From the NCBI RefSeq assembly GCF_052116585.1, contig NZ_JBQKKT010000007.1:81623-145622 (forward strand): a stretch of DNA of 64,000 bases. The letters run 5' to 3'. Below the pieces are notes generated by a model that was not told the origin of the DNA, did no database searches, and saw nothing but the letters and a program-made list of their open reading frames with translations. How positions within the stretch are numbered: position 1 is the stretch's first letter; each line of letters opens with the position of its first letter. The translations under genes were made by a program, and so were the position numbers. This document shows, in pieces, positions 8,490-15,430 of this stretch. The stretch comes from Luteococcus sp052116585 (GTDB lineage Bacteria > Actinomycetota > Actinomycetes > Propionibacteriales > Propionibacteriaceae).

Positions 8490-9065
8490 TCAGGCGCCCT
8501 GGGGCAGGATGCCCGCGGCCCGCGCCGCCACCGCATAGGCAGCCGCGAGACTGTCCACCGTCTCATGGGCATTCAGCCCCGACGGATTGGGCAACACGAA
8601 CAGGCGTGCGCCCGCCAACTTCCCCGGCTGCTCACCGAGCCCTGCCCGCGGCTGACGGAAGGCCTGCCGGTAGGCCGTCACCCCCAGCACCGCCACGACG
8701 AGGGGATGGCGATCATGCACCAGGCCGGTCAACCGCTCTGCCCCCGCGCGCAATTCGTCACGGGTCAGCTCGTCGGCACGCGCCGTGGCCCGGGCCACCA
8801 GATTGGTGTTGCCGATGCCCAACCGGTGCAGCTCGGCCAGATCTTCGGGGCGGTAGCCGTTCGAGGCGTCGAAGGGGTGGCTGATGATTCCTGCCCGGGC
8901 CAGGGCCGGGTAGTAGCGGTTGCCGGGACGGGCGAAGTGGGCCCCCGTGGCCGCCGTCCACAGCGACGGATTGATGCCCACCACCAGCAGGCGCAGGGGG
9001 TCGGGCAGCAGGTCGTCGACGATCTCACCCGCGTGGCGCTGCAGTTCCTTCGGTGTGAAGCCCAT
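8490..9065 (-). CDS. mug: Mismatch-specific uracil/thymine DNA glycosylase
   Basis: A 191-residue MUG/TDG-family glycosylase, which removes uracil or ethenocytosine mispaired with guanine. The active-site motif is GINPSLWTAATGAHFARPGNRYYPAL near residue 30 (in pieces GINPSL, HFARPGNR), with Asn in GINP being the water-positioning residue. The intercalation/strand motif is NPSGLNAH near 160. The length matches bacterial Mug. The ATG is preceded by CAGGCT with a 6-nt gap and has no convincing Shine-Dalgarno, so it may be leaderless. It is divergent from bioYMN. Confidence 0.93.
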   Translation of the reverse strand: MGFTPKELQRHAGEIVDDLLPDPLRLLVVGINPSLWTAATGAHFARPGNRYYPALARAGIISHPFDASNGYRPEDLAELHRLGIGNTNLVARATARADELTRDELRAGAERLTGLVHDRHPLVVAVLGVTAYRQAFRQPRAGLGEQPGKLAGARLFVLPNPSGLNAHETVDSLAAAYAVAARAAGILPQGA

Positions 9066-9071
9066 GCCGCC

Positions 9072-9077
9072 AGCCTG
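9072..9077 (-). promoter_or_regulatory. -10-like CAGGCT, 6 nt before mug ATG
   Basis: On the minus strand CAGGCT is followed by 6 nt and then the mug start codon. It belongs to the recurrent leaderless pattern of this window, with C instead of T at position 1. Confidence 0.3.
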
Positions 9078-9118
9078 TCACGGGGATGGGCGGGTCTGCG
9101 AAGCAGGCGCCGAGGGGC

Positions 9119-9149
9119 TATCCTTCGGAAGTCATTGAACACCGTTCAA
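9119..9149 (+). promoter_or_regulatory. bioYMN promoter with BioQ-like operator
   Basis: TATCCT (9119-9124) is a plausible -10 element. About 10 nt further comes the perfect inverted repeat TTGAAC-ACC-GTTCAA (9135-9149). This contains TGAAC-N3-GTTCA, very close to the published operator of the TetR-type biotin repressor BioQ of corynebacteria (TGAAC-N3-GTTAC). Its place just after the predicted transcription start, before the biotin transporter genes, suits repression when biotin is plentiful. The bioQ gene itself is not in the window. Confidence 0.7.
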
Positions 9150-9161
9150 CAGGAGCCTCCC

Positions 9162-9794
9162 GTGAAGCGCAGCAATCCCATGACCGATCTTGCCCTGGTG
9201 GCCGTCTTCGCCGCCCTCATCGCCGCGGTCACCGTCTGGATGCCCGGCATCAACGTCGCGGGCAGCTCCGTCCCCATCACCCTCCAGACCCTCGCCATCG
9301 GACTTGCCGCCATGGTGCTGGGCCCCTGGCGCGGCATGCTCGCCACCCTGCTCTACCTGGCCGTCGGCCTGGCGGGAATCCCCGTCTTCGCCGGAGGATC
9401 CGCAGGACTGGGCGTGCTGGGTCGCCCGTCGGCCGGTTTCCTCATTGCCTTCCCCATCTACGCCCTCTGCTGCGGCTGGCTCAGCTACCGCATCCTGCGT
9501 CGTGGCATGGACGGCGGAAAGGGCATGGGCGGCGTGACGCTGGGCCTCATTCTCGCCGGCCTGCTGTGCAGCGCGTTGATCACCCACCCGCTGGGCATCC
9601 TCGGCATGTCCTGGAATGGCGGAATCCCGTTGGGCAAGGCCTTCAAGTTCGACATGGCCTACTGGCCCGGAGACGTGCTCAAGACCCTGGTGGCCGCTGT
9701 CATCGCCGTCGCCGTCCACAAGGCCTTCCCGATGCTCGCCCTGGGTTCCGCCCGCACCGTCGAGCCGAGCGACGCAGTCACCACCCCCGCATGA
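9162..9794 (+). CDS. bioY: Biotin ECF transporter S component BioY
   Basis: A 210-residue membrane protein with six predicted helices, the substrate-binding (S) component for biotin in an energy-coupling-factor transporter. Family marks: PGINVAGSSVPITLQTLAIG near residue 27, GPWRGMLATLLYLAVGLAGIPVFAGGSAGL (in parts) near residue 55, and RPSAGFLIAFP near 88. The GTG at 9162 is chosen because AGGAG lies 6 nt upstream; ATG at 9180 is the alternative. The stop overlaps bioM as ATGA. Together with bioM and bioN it makes a complete tripartite BioMNY system. Confidence 0.93.
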   Translation: MKRSNPMTDLALVAVFAALIAAVTVWMPGINVAGSSVPITLQTLAIGLAAMVLGPWRGMLATLLYLAVGLAGIPVFAGGSAGLGVLGRPSAGFLIAFPIYALCCGWLSYRILRRGMDGGKGMGGVTLGLILAGLLCSALITHPLGILGMSWNGGIPLGKAFKFDMAYWPGDVLKTLVAAVIAVAVHKAFPMLALGSARTVEPSDAVTTPA

Positions 9795-10513
9795 GTCGGA
9801 TCCAGTTCCGCGAGGTAGGCGTCAGCGTCCCGGTCTGGGGCGAGCGCGGCCAGCAGCACCACAAGCAGCTGCTGAGTGGCATCACCGCCGACCTGACCGA
9901 GCGTCGCATTGCCATCATCGGGGCGAATGGCTCGGGCAAGTCCACGCTGCTACGGCTGCTCAACGGCTTGGCCAGCGCCACCTCCGGCCAACTCCTGGTG
10001 GACGGGATCGACCCGGCGAAGGATCCCAAGGCCATCCGGCAGAAGGTGGGCTTCATCTTCACCGACCCGCTCAGCCAGCTGGTGATGTCCACCCCAGCCG
10101 ATGATCTGGAGCTGAGCCTGCGCAAGCGACTGAAGGACCGCAAACAGCGGCGGCAACGTGCCCTGGAAATCCTCGACGAGCGGGGTCTCGGTCGGGTGGC
10201 AGACCAGAGCATCTATGACCTGTCCGGTGGCGAGCGACAGTTGGTCAGCATGGCCACCGTCCTGGCCGTCGAGCCCGACGTCGTCGTCGCCGACGAACCC
10301 ACCACGCTGTTGGATCTGCGCAATCGCCTCCGAGTAGGAGAGGCACTGATGGATCTGGACCAGCAGCTTGTGGTGGCGACCCATGATCTGGACCTGGCCG
10401 CACGAGCCGACCGGGCGCTGGTGATCGAGGCAGGTCGGTGCGTCTTCGACGGCTCCCCCGACGCCGCGATCGACCACTATCGCCAGTTGATGCACACCCC
10501 CGCCCCGAGGTGA
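9791..10513 (+). CDS. bioM: Biotin ECF transporter ATPase BioM
   Basis: A 240-residue ABC-type ATPase. Walker A GANGSGKST near residue 45, Q-loop in FTDPLSQLVMS near 88, ABC signature YDLSGGERQLVSMA near 145, Walker B VVVADEPTTLLD near 165 and H-loop VATHDLDLAARA near 200 are all intact. It energises biotin uptake with BioN and BioY. The ATG overlaps the bioY stop and the next gene begins 4 nt after its stop, so translation is coupled. In some organisms this ATPase is shared among ECF transporters, but the genetic context argues for a dedicated biotin system. Confidence 0.92.
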   Translation: MSRIQFREVGVSVPVWGERGQQHHKQLLSGITADLTERRIAIIGANGSGKSTLLRLLNGLASATSGQLLVDGIDPAKDPKAIRQKVGFIFTDPLSQLVMSTPADDLELSLRKRLKDRKQRRQRALEILDERGLGRVADQSIYDLSGGERQLVSMATVLAVEPDVVVADEPTTLLDLRNRLRVGEALMDLDQQLVVATHDLDLAARADRALVIEAGRCVFDGSPDAAIDHYRQLMHTPAPR

Positions 10514-10517
10514 CACG

Positions 10518-11138
10518 GTGAGACCCCAGGACCAGCTCTTCGGCGCCTACCTGCCCGGCGATTCGATCATCCACCGGCTCCCGGTTGGAGCCAAGTACGC
10601 GATGCTCTTCGCCGGAACCCTCCCGGCTCTCATCGCCCGGCAGTGGTGGCTGGCGGTGGCGCTGGTGGTCTTCTCCGTGGTGGTCCTGCTGGCCACCCGC
10701 CTGCCCGTGAGGTTCACGCTGAAGCTCGGCGTCGGGATGCTGGTGCTGCTTGGTTTCCTGGTGGGCTACCACGTGCTCTTCGGCGACGGACTGCTCACCG
10801 GCATCATGCTCAGCGGCAACCTGCTGGGCTGTGTCTATCTCAGCCGCGCCCTCACCCTGACCACGCCCGCACCGGTACTGGTTGATGCCCTGGTCAACGC
10901 CACACGGCCTCTGGAACGGTTGGGCTTCCCGTCGGAACGTTTCGGCCTGGCCGTCGCACTGATGCTGCGATCACTGCCCTACCTGGTGGGCCTGTTCGAC
11001 GACGTCCGCACCTCGGCCCGGGCGCGCGGGCTGGATCGCAACTGGTTCGCCCTGATCACCCCCGCTGTGGTCGGGGCCGTGGCCTACGCCCAGCGCACCG
11101 GCGACGCGCTCACTGCGCGCGGACTGGGCGACGACTGA
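10518..11138 (+). CDS. bioN: Biotin ECF transporter T component BioN
   Basis: A 206-residue membrane protein of the EcfT/CbiQ family with about five helices. The two coupling-helix Ala-Arg-Gly type signatures are present: SARARGLD near residue 168 and ALTARGL near 198. It starts with GTG 4 nt after the bioM stop codon and links the ATPase to the S component. It is the last gene of the operon, followed within 3-30 nt by a GC-rich hairpin. No other vitamin genes adjoin. Confidence 0.9.
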   Translation: MRPQDQLFGAYLPGDSIIHRLPVGAKYAMLFAGTLPALIARQWWLAVALVVFSVVVLLATRLPVRFTLKLGVGMLVLLGFLVGYHVLFGDGLLTGIMLSGNLLGCVYLSRALTLTTPAPVLVDALVNATRPLERLGFPSERFGLAVALMLRSLPYLVGLFDDVRTSARARGLDRNWFALITPAVVGAVAYAQRTGDALTARGLGDD

Positions 11139-11140
11139 CT

Positions 11141-11168
11141 CCCGCCCCGGGCCGGGGTCCGGGGCGGG
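11141..11168. terminator. Terminator between bioN and metallophosphatase
   Basis: CCCGCCCCGG, an 8-nt loop, then CCGGGGCGGG: a 10-bp GC stem between two converging genes, able to act in both directions. Confidence 0.7.
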
Positions 11169-11174
11169 CCGGTG

Positions 11175-12212
11175 TCAGGCCTTCGTCTGGTACGGCACCT
11201 GCTCCCAGCTCAGCACCTTCTCCGCACGCGGGCGATTCACGGTGAAGCGCAGGAAGTTGGTGTTGTTCTGGGAACCGTCGACCGTGATCCGGGTCAGCTC
11301 GCTGCTGCCCTCGACACCATAGAAGTCGAGCCAGTGGGACCCCTCGGCCAGCGGCTGGTCGACGGTGTAGACGTGACTGTCACCGTCGATCACGTAGCTC
11401 TCACCCCGGAACTTGTTGGACTCGTCCACCAAGGTCTGGACCAGCGGCTGGAAGGCGGAGTTGTTCTCCCACGGCACCGCGTAGGTGGGGTCGAACATGT
11501 CAGCCTGAAGCAGGACCACCACGGCGCGGTCATTCCTGCGGGTCGCCTCTCGGTAGGTCTGCTTCACCTGCACGATGGCCGACTCCATCCGGCTGCGCTG
11601 GTCGGCGATCTGCTCGGCGGTCGGCTCAGTCATGCCGATGCCGGACCACGGCTTGAGGTCGTCATTGGAGCCGACCACGTGGATCACGCTGAAGCTCACG
11701 CCCTGCTGGCGCAGTTGGACATTCTCCGGCACGCCCCGATGGGCCTGACTGCGCACGGTCATCGGCTTCTGGCCCAGGGTGCGGCCAGGCTTGGGGAAGA
11801 AGGTCTCCCGGGTGTGGTCCAGGCGCTCCAGCGGGTTGTACGCACCATTGTTGGCGCGGTGGCAGTCGGTCCACTCATTGTCGCCCGGAGTGTAGATGAG
11901 CGGCTTCTCGAAACGGTCGAACTGCGCGCGAACCATGGCGTAGTAGTCGTCGTCGCAGCGCGTGGAACCATTCTTGATGTCGCCCACGTGGAAGGTCATC
12001 GCCGGCTTGCTGGCATTGATCTGGTCCACCCACTGCGGAAAGGCATCAACCTGGGCCTGGCCGTAGGGGACGTCGCCGATGACGGCGAAGGAGTAGTGAC
12101 CGGGCTTGTCATGGCCCTTGCCATGACCAGCGGCATCAGCGTCGACGACGGGCGTCAGACAGAGGCTGGCCCCGAGGACGGCGGCGGCGAGGGTACGGAA
12201 CATCGGCTTCAT
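11175..12212 (-). CDS. Secreted calcineurin-like metallophosphoesterase
   Basis: A 345-residue protein with a Sec signal peptide (MKPMFRTLAAAVLGASLCL, cleavage likely after DADA near residue 27). The mature part has metallophosphoesterase motifs: AVIGDVPYGQ (Asp metal ligand), HVGDIKNGSTRC (GD-x-K variant of the GDxVDRG box) near residue 76, YTPGDNEW near 108 (GDNE variant of GNHE) and a late DGDSHVY near 297 that supplies a metal-binding His. The start follows AAGGAAT at 5-6 nt. Physiological substrate is unknown; phosphate scavenging or nucleotide hydrolysis outside the cell is possible. It is transcribed alone, divergent from the AIM24 gene. Confidence 0.85.
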   Translation of the reverse strand: MKPMFRTLAAAVLGASLCLTPVVDADAAGHGKGHDKPGHYSFAVIGDVPYGQAQVDAFPQWVDQINASKPAMTFHVGDIKNGSTRCDDDYYAMVRAQFDRFEKPLIYTPGDNEWTDCHRANNGAYNPLERLDHTRETFFPKPGRTLGQKPMTVRSQAHRGVPENVQLRQQGVSFSVIHVVGSNDDLKPWSGIGMTEPTAEQIADQRSRMESAIVQVKQTYREATRRNDRAVVVLLQADMFDPTYAVPWENNSAFQPLVQTLVDESNKFRGESYVIDGDSHVYTVDQPLAEGSHWLDFYGVEGSSELTRITVDGSQNNTNFLRFTVNRPRAEKVLSWEQVPYQTKA

Positions 12213-12392
12213 GGGGGATTCCTTCCGGGCGCGCACTCGGCGCCTCGCGGCGCGAGTCTTTCCCACCGAGACCACCATTGGGCAGCCGTCCAGTGGTGGC
12301 GGGGTGAACACCGCCACGCCATCCACCCCTGATCCGACGCCAAAGGGGACAATCGTGACCCGGATTCGCCAGCTGTCGAACCGATCGGACCC

Positions 12393-12398
12393 TAGTCT
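12393..12398 (+). promoter_or_regulatory. Probable -10 of AIM24 gene
   Basis: TAGTCT lies about 50 nt before the AIM24 start codon, which has its own GAGG ribosome site. No good -35 is seen. The 238-bp divergent region 12213-12450 otherwise shows nothing recognisable. Confidence 0.3.
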
Positions 12399-12450
12399 CA
12401 TGGGGATGGAAGCGCAGCCGAGCGCCCCACCGATCCCTCCGAGGTGAACC

Positions 12451-13176
12451 ATGCCCCTGTACGGACCCCTGTTCAACGAATACGCCGAGAAGGACTCCGA
12501 ACACCAGTTCAGCCTGCAGAACAAGAAGCTGCTCAAGGTGAACATGGGCTTCGGCCCCGTCTGGGCGCGCACCGGATCGATGGTGGCCTACCAGGGCCAG
12601 ATCAACTTCACCAACCGCGGTTCGGGCGGTCTGGGCAAGCTCCTCAAGCAGGCCGCGACCGGCGAGGGCGTGTCCCTCATGGAGTGCGTTGGGCAGGGTG
12701 AGCTCTTCCTGGCCGACGAAGCCGCCGAGATCCAGGTCATCTACCTGGAGAATGACACGATCAGCGTCAACGGTGGCAATGTCCTGGCCTTCAGCCAGAC
12801 GATCGAGTGGGACGTGCGGCGTATCCAGGCCCGCGGCGCAGCCATGACCGGCGGCCTCTACAACGTCGAACTTCGCGGCACCGGCTTCGTCGCCATCACC
12901 ACCAAGGGTGAGCCGGTGGCCCTCGACGTCTCGCAGGCCGCCACTTTCGCCGACGCCCAGGCCGTCGTGCTGTGGACCGGTGGCGTGCAGATGGACATCA
13001 AGGTGGACACCGGCGGCCTGAAGTCAATGGTTCGCGGCGGCACCGGCGAGATGCTCCAGATGGCCTTCCGTGGTCAGGGTCACGTGGTCGTGCAGCCCTG
13101 TGAGAACGTCATCGCGACGCCGAATGCTGGCGGCGGTGGCGGCATGGGCGGAGCCCTGGGGGGCCTGTTCGACTGA
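12451..13176 (+). CDS. AIM24 family protein (DUF124)
   Basis: A 241-residue protein of the AIM24/TIGR00266 family, a beta-sandwich (TRAP-like) fold of unknown biochemical function found across bacteria and in yeast mitochondria. Characteristic strings are GSMVAYQGQINF near residue 42, GEGVSLMECVGQGELFLA near 72 and GAAMTGGLYNVELRGTGFVAI (in parts) near 130. The C-terminus is Gly-rich (GGGGGMGGALGGLF). No signal peptide or membrane helix is present. The ATG is preceded by GAGG at 6 nt. It is not in an operon; downstream lies a block of repeats. Confidence 0.88.
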   Translation: MPLYGPLFNEYAEKDSEHQFSLQNKKLLKVNMGFGPVWARTGSMVAYQGQINFTNRGSGGLGKLLKQAATGEGVSLMECVGQGELFLADEAAEIQVIYLENDTISVNGGNVLAFSQTIEWDVRRIQARGAAMTGGLYNVELRGTGFVAITTKGEPVALDVSQAATFADAQAVVLWTGGVQMDIKVDTGGLKSMVRGGTGEMLQMAFRGQGHVVVQPCENVIATPNAGGGGGMGGALGGLFD

Positions 13177-13253
13177 CCTCGGGAGGTTCTCCCACGGCCC
13201 CGGCGCCCGCATGGGTTCCGGGGCCGTCGCACGCCCTGCCTCTTGGACGGCGT

Positions 13254-13313
13254 CGCGTGGGATTCAGTGCGCCCCACCCAGCCCGCGTGGGATTCAGCGC
13301 GCCCCACCCAGCC
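13254..13313 (+). repeat. Two 30-bp units of the CGCGTGGG half-element
   Basis: Two tandem 30-bp units, each beginning CGCGTGGGATTCAG and ending CCCCACCCAGCC, with one mismatch between them, run directly into the 61-bp element at 13314. The 30-bp phase equals about half the element length. Confidence 0.8.
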
Positions 13314-13374
13314 CGCGTGGGATTCAGCGCGCCGCGACTGTTACAGCGCACGCGAGACACCCAAACCCACGCGA
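13314..13374 (+). repeat. 61-bp CGCGTGGG element, copy 2
   Basis: Begins CGCGTGGGATTCAGCG and ends CAAACCCACGCGA, 61 bp in all, with CGCG boxes inside. It is followed by single half-sites TCCACGCG (13396-13403, 30 bp after the preceding one) and CCCACGCG (13415-13422). The whole block fills the gap between the converging AIM24 and ornithine carbamoyltransferase genes. Confidence 0.8.
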
Positions 13375-13442
13375 GGGCGATCCTGCCCGACCAAATCCAC
13401 GCGCGGTGCCCGAACCCACGCGGCGCAATGAGACCTGCCCGC

Positions 13443-14438
13443 TCAGTCGCCCAGCGTCGCCACCATCACGGCCTTGATGGTGTGCATCCGGTTCTCGGCC
13501 TGGTCGAAGACCACCGACTGGGGGCCCTCGAAGACCTCGTCGGTCACTTCCAGCGCATCCATGCCGGTGGCCTGGAAGATCTCCTCGCCGACGGTGGTGT
13601 TGCGGTCGTGGAAGGCCGGCAGGCAGTGCAGGAACTTCGCGTCGGGATTGCCGGTGGCGGCCATCACCTCGGCATTGACCTGGTAGGGCTTGAGCGCGGC
13701 GATCCGCTCCTGCCAGACCTCCTTGGGCTCACCCATGGAGACCCACACGTCGGTGGAGACGAAGTCGCAGCCCGCAACTCCGGCGGCGACGTCGTCGGTG
13801 ATGGTGATGGTGGCACCGGTCTTCTGGGCGATGGTCTGCGCAATGTCCACCACCCAGGCCTCCGGCTGGTACTCGACGGGGGCGACGATGCGGATGTCCA
13901 TGCCGACGATCGCGCCCGTCACGAGGCACGAGTTGCCCATGTTGTACCGCGCATCCCCCAGATAGGCGTGTGTCATCTGGCCCAGCGGCTTGCTGCAGTG
14001 CTCGCGCATGGTGAGCTGGTCGGCCAGCATCTGGGTGGGATGCCACTCGTTGGTGAGGCCATTCCACACCGGCACACCCGCCATGGCGGCCAGAACCTCG
14101 ACGCCGTCCTGGCCGAAGCCGCGGTACTCGATGCCGTCGAACATGCGGCCCAACACCCGGGCCGTGTCCGCCATCGACTCCTTGTGGCCGATCTGCGAAC
14201 CCGACGGCTCCAGGTAGGTGGTGTGGGCGCCCTGGTCAGCAGCGGCCACCTCGAAGGAGCAGCGGGTTCGGGTTGAGGTCTTCTCGAAGATCAGGGCGAT
14301 GTTCCTGCCCACCAGCCGCTTGACCTCCCGGCCTGCCTTCTTGTCCGCCTTGAGCTGGGCCGAGAGGTCGAGAAGCTCCAGCCACTCTGCCGGGGTGAAG
14401 TCTGCTTCCTTGAGGAAGTGGCGGCCCTTCAGCGTCAT
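13443..14438 (-). CDS. argF: Ornithine carbamoyltransferase
   Basis: A 331-residue transcarbamylase that joins carbamoyl phosphate and ornithine to give citrulline, or runs in reverse in arginine fermentation. The carbamoyl-phosphate motif FEKTSTRTR near residue 52, HPTQMLADQ near 134, the ornithine motif DVWVSMGEP near 230 and HCLPAFHD near 272 are intact. Length and sequence style (MTLKGRHFLKEADFTP) resemble the enterobacterial and catabolic ArcB forms. No other arginine gene adjoins, so anabolic versus catabolic role is undecided. ATG at 14438 is preferred because AGGAG lies 5 nt upstream; an ATG directly before it is too close to the site. Confidence 0.93.
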   Translation of the reverse strand: MTLKGRHFLKEADFTPAEWLELLDLSAQLKADKKAGREVKRLVGRNIALIFEKTSTRTRCSFEVAAADQGAHTTYLEPSGSQIGHKESMADTARVLGRMFDGIEYRGFGQDGVEVLAAMAGVPVWNGLTNEWHPTQMLADQLTMREHCSKPLGQMTHAYLGDARYNMGNSCLVTGAIVGMDIRIVAPVEYQPEAWVVDIAQTIAQKTGATITITDDVAAGVAGCDFVSTDVWVSMGEPKEVWQERIAALKPYQVNAEVMAATGNPDAKFLHCLPAFHDRNTTVGEEIFQATGMDALEVTDEVFEGPQSVVFDQAENRMHTIKAVMVATLGD

Positions 14439-14585
14439 CATTGCTCCTGTGCTCGATGCGGTGTGAGAGACACATTCTTCCAGCGTCCACCCCGCGGCGG
14501 GAGACATCCTCGCCCATCGGACGCATCTCCGGAGCACGTCGGGAACCAGCCATGAAGCCCGTCAGAAGCGTGGCCCGGTGCATGG

Positions 14586-14591
14586 CAGGCT
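14586..14591 (+). promoter_or_regulatory. -10-like CAGGCT, 6 nt before holin-like ATG
   Basis: CAGGCT followed by 6 nt and the ATG at 14598, the same spacing as at mug, malY and others. No good Shine-Dalgarno precedes this ATG. Confidence 0.3.
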
Positions 14592-14597
14592 GGGGTC

Positions 14598-14972
14598 ATG
14601 TTCATTCGTCTGGTTGCCAATGCCGTCGCGCTGGCCCTGGCGACGTGGTTGGTGCCGGGCATCCGTCTGGGCGAGGGGACCACCCTTGACCGCATCGTCA
14701 CCATCCTCGTCGTGGCAGTGCTCTTCGGAGTGCTGAACTCTCTGGTCAAGCCGGTGCTGAAGTTCTTCTCCTTCCCGCTGGTGATCATCACCCTGGGACT
14801 CTCCCTGTGGGTGGTGAATGCCTGCATGTTGATGCTCACCAGTTGGACCGCGGGCGTCTTCGACCAGCCCTGGCAGGTCTCCGGCTGGGGTGCCGCCTTC
14901 CTGGGCAGCCTGCTGATCAGCCTGGTCAGCGGCTGGGTCTCCGGCGTGCTCGAGTCACGACAGGAGGCGTGA
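14598..14972 (+). CDS. Phage holin family 4 / DUF360-type membrane protein
   Basis: A 124-residue protein of four predicted membrane helices in the family annotated as phage holin family (PF04020 type), which is widespread in bacterial chromosomes without prophage. Typical features are VANAVALALATWLVPGIRL at the N-terminus, FGVLNSLVKPVLKFFSFPL near residue 43 and TLGLSLWVVNACMLML near 65. No endolysin or phage genes adjoin, so a cellular membrane role is more likely than lysis. Its stop codon overlaps the tyrosine phosphatase start (TGATG), so the two are cotranslated. Confidence 0.85.
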   Translation: MFIRLVANAVALALATWLVPGIRLGEGTTLDRIVTILVVAVLFGVLNSLVKPVLKFFSFPLVIITLGLSLWVVNACMLMLTSWTAGVFDQPWQVSGWGAAFLGSLLISLVSGWVSGVLESRQEA

Positions 14973-15430
14973 TGCGACTCATCATGGTCTGCCACGGAAA
15001 CATCTGCCGCTCCCCGATGCTGGAACGGGTGGCCCGCGCCCATGCCCAGGACGCGGGACTCGACGTGGAGATCACCTCCGCGGGAGTCAGCACGGAGGAG
15101 CTCGGCAATCCGATCGACCCCCGGGCCGTCGAGGTGCTGCGCGAGGCGGGATACGAGACGTCGGGCCACCGTGCCCACCAGATCAGTGCCGACGAAATCC
15201 GCGGTGCCGACCTGGTGGTGGCGGCCGAACAGCGTCACCTGGACCGGATGCGTCGGCTGGTTCCCGAGGCCCAGAACATTCGCCTGTTCAGCGACTTCGA
15301 CCCGCAGGCTGCTCCTGGCGATCCGCTGCCCGACCCCTGGTACGGCGGCCTGGACGGCTTCCACGACACGCTGGCCGCCATCGAAAGGGCGGTCCCGGGC
15401 ATCCTCGACGAGGTGCGCCACCTGGAATGA
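14972..15430 (+). CDS. Low-molecular-weight protein tyrosine phosphatase
   Basis: A 152-residue LMW-PTP. The P-loop CHGNICRSP (C-x5-R-S) begins at residue 8, and the general-acid loop DPWYGG lies near 122. Residue spacing and length match PtpA/Wzb-type enzymes, which dephosphorylate tyrosine kinases or their targets. RBS AGGAGG sits 4 nt before the ATG, and the stop overlaps the next gene as ATGA. No tyrosine kinase or polysaccharide export gene is in the window. Because the same overlap couples it to a sensor-kinase-like membrane protein, a role in a phospho-signalling unit is possible. Confidence 0.92.
   Translation: MRLIMVCHGNICRSPMLERVARAHAQDAGLDVEITSAGVSTEELGNPIDPRAVEVLREAGYETSGHRAHQISADEIRGADLVVAAEQRHLDRMRRLVPEAQNIRLFSDFDPQAAPGDPLPDPWYGGLDGFHDTLAAIERAVPGILDEVRHLE

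Noticed and set aside
13254..13422. Regularly spaced repeats resembling a small CRISPR array
   Set aside because: Units are directly tandem without variable spacers, change orientation within the block, match dispersed elements elsewhere, and no cas gene is present.
13443..14438. Arginine deiminase (arc) operon
   Set aside because: Only the ornithine carbamoyltransferase is present; no arginine deiminase, carbamate kinase or antiporter gene adjoins.
14598..14972. Holin-family gene as a sign of prophage
   Set aside because: No integrase, capsid, endolysin or attachment site nearby; this family is widespread as an ordinary chromosomal membrane protein.
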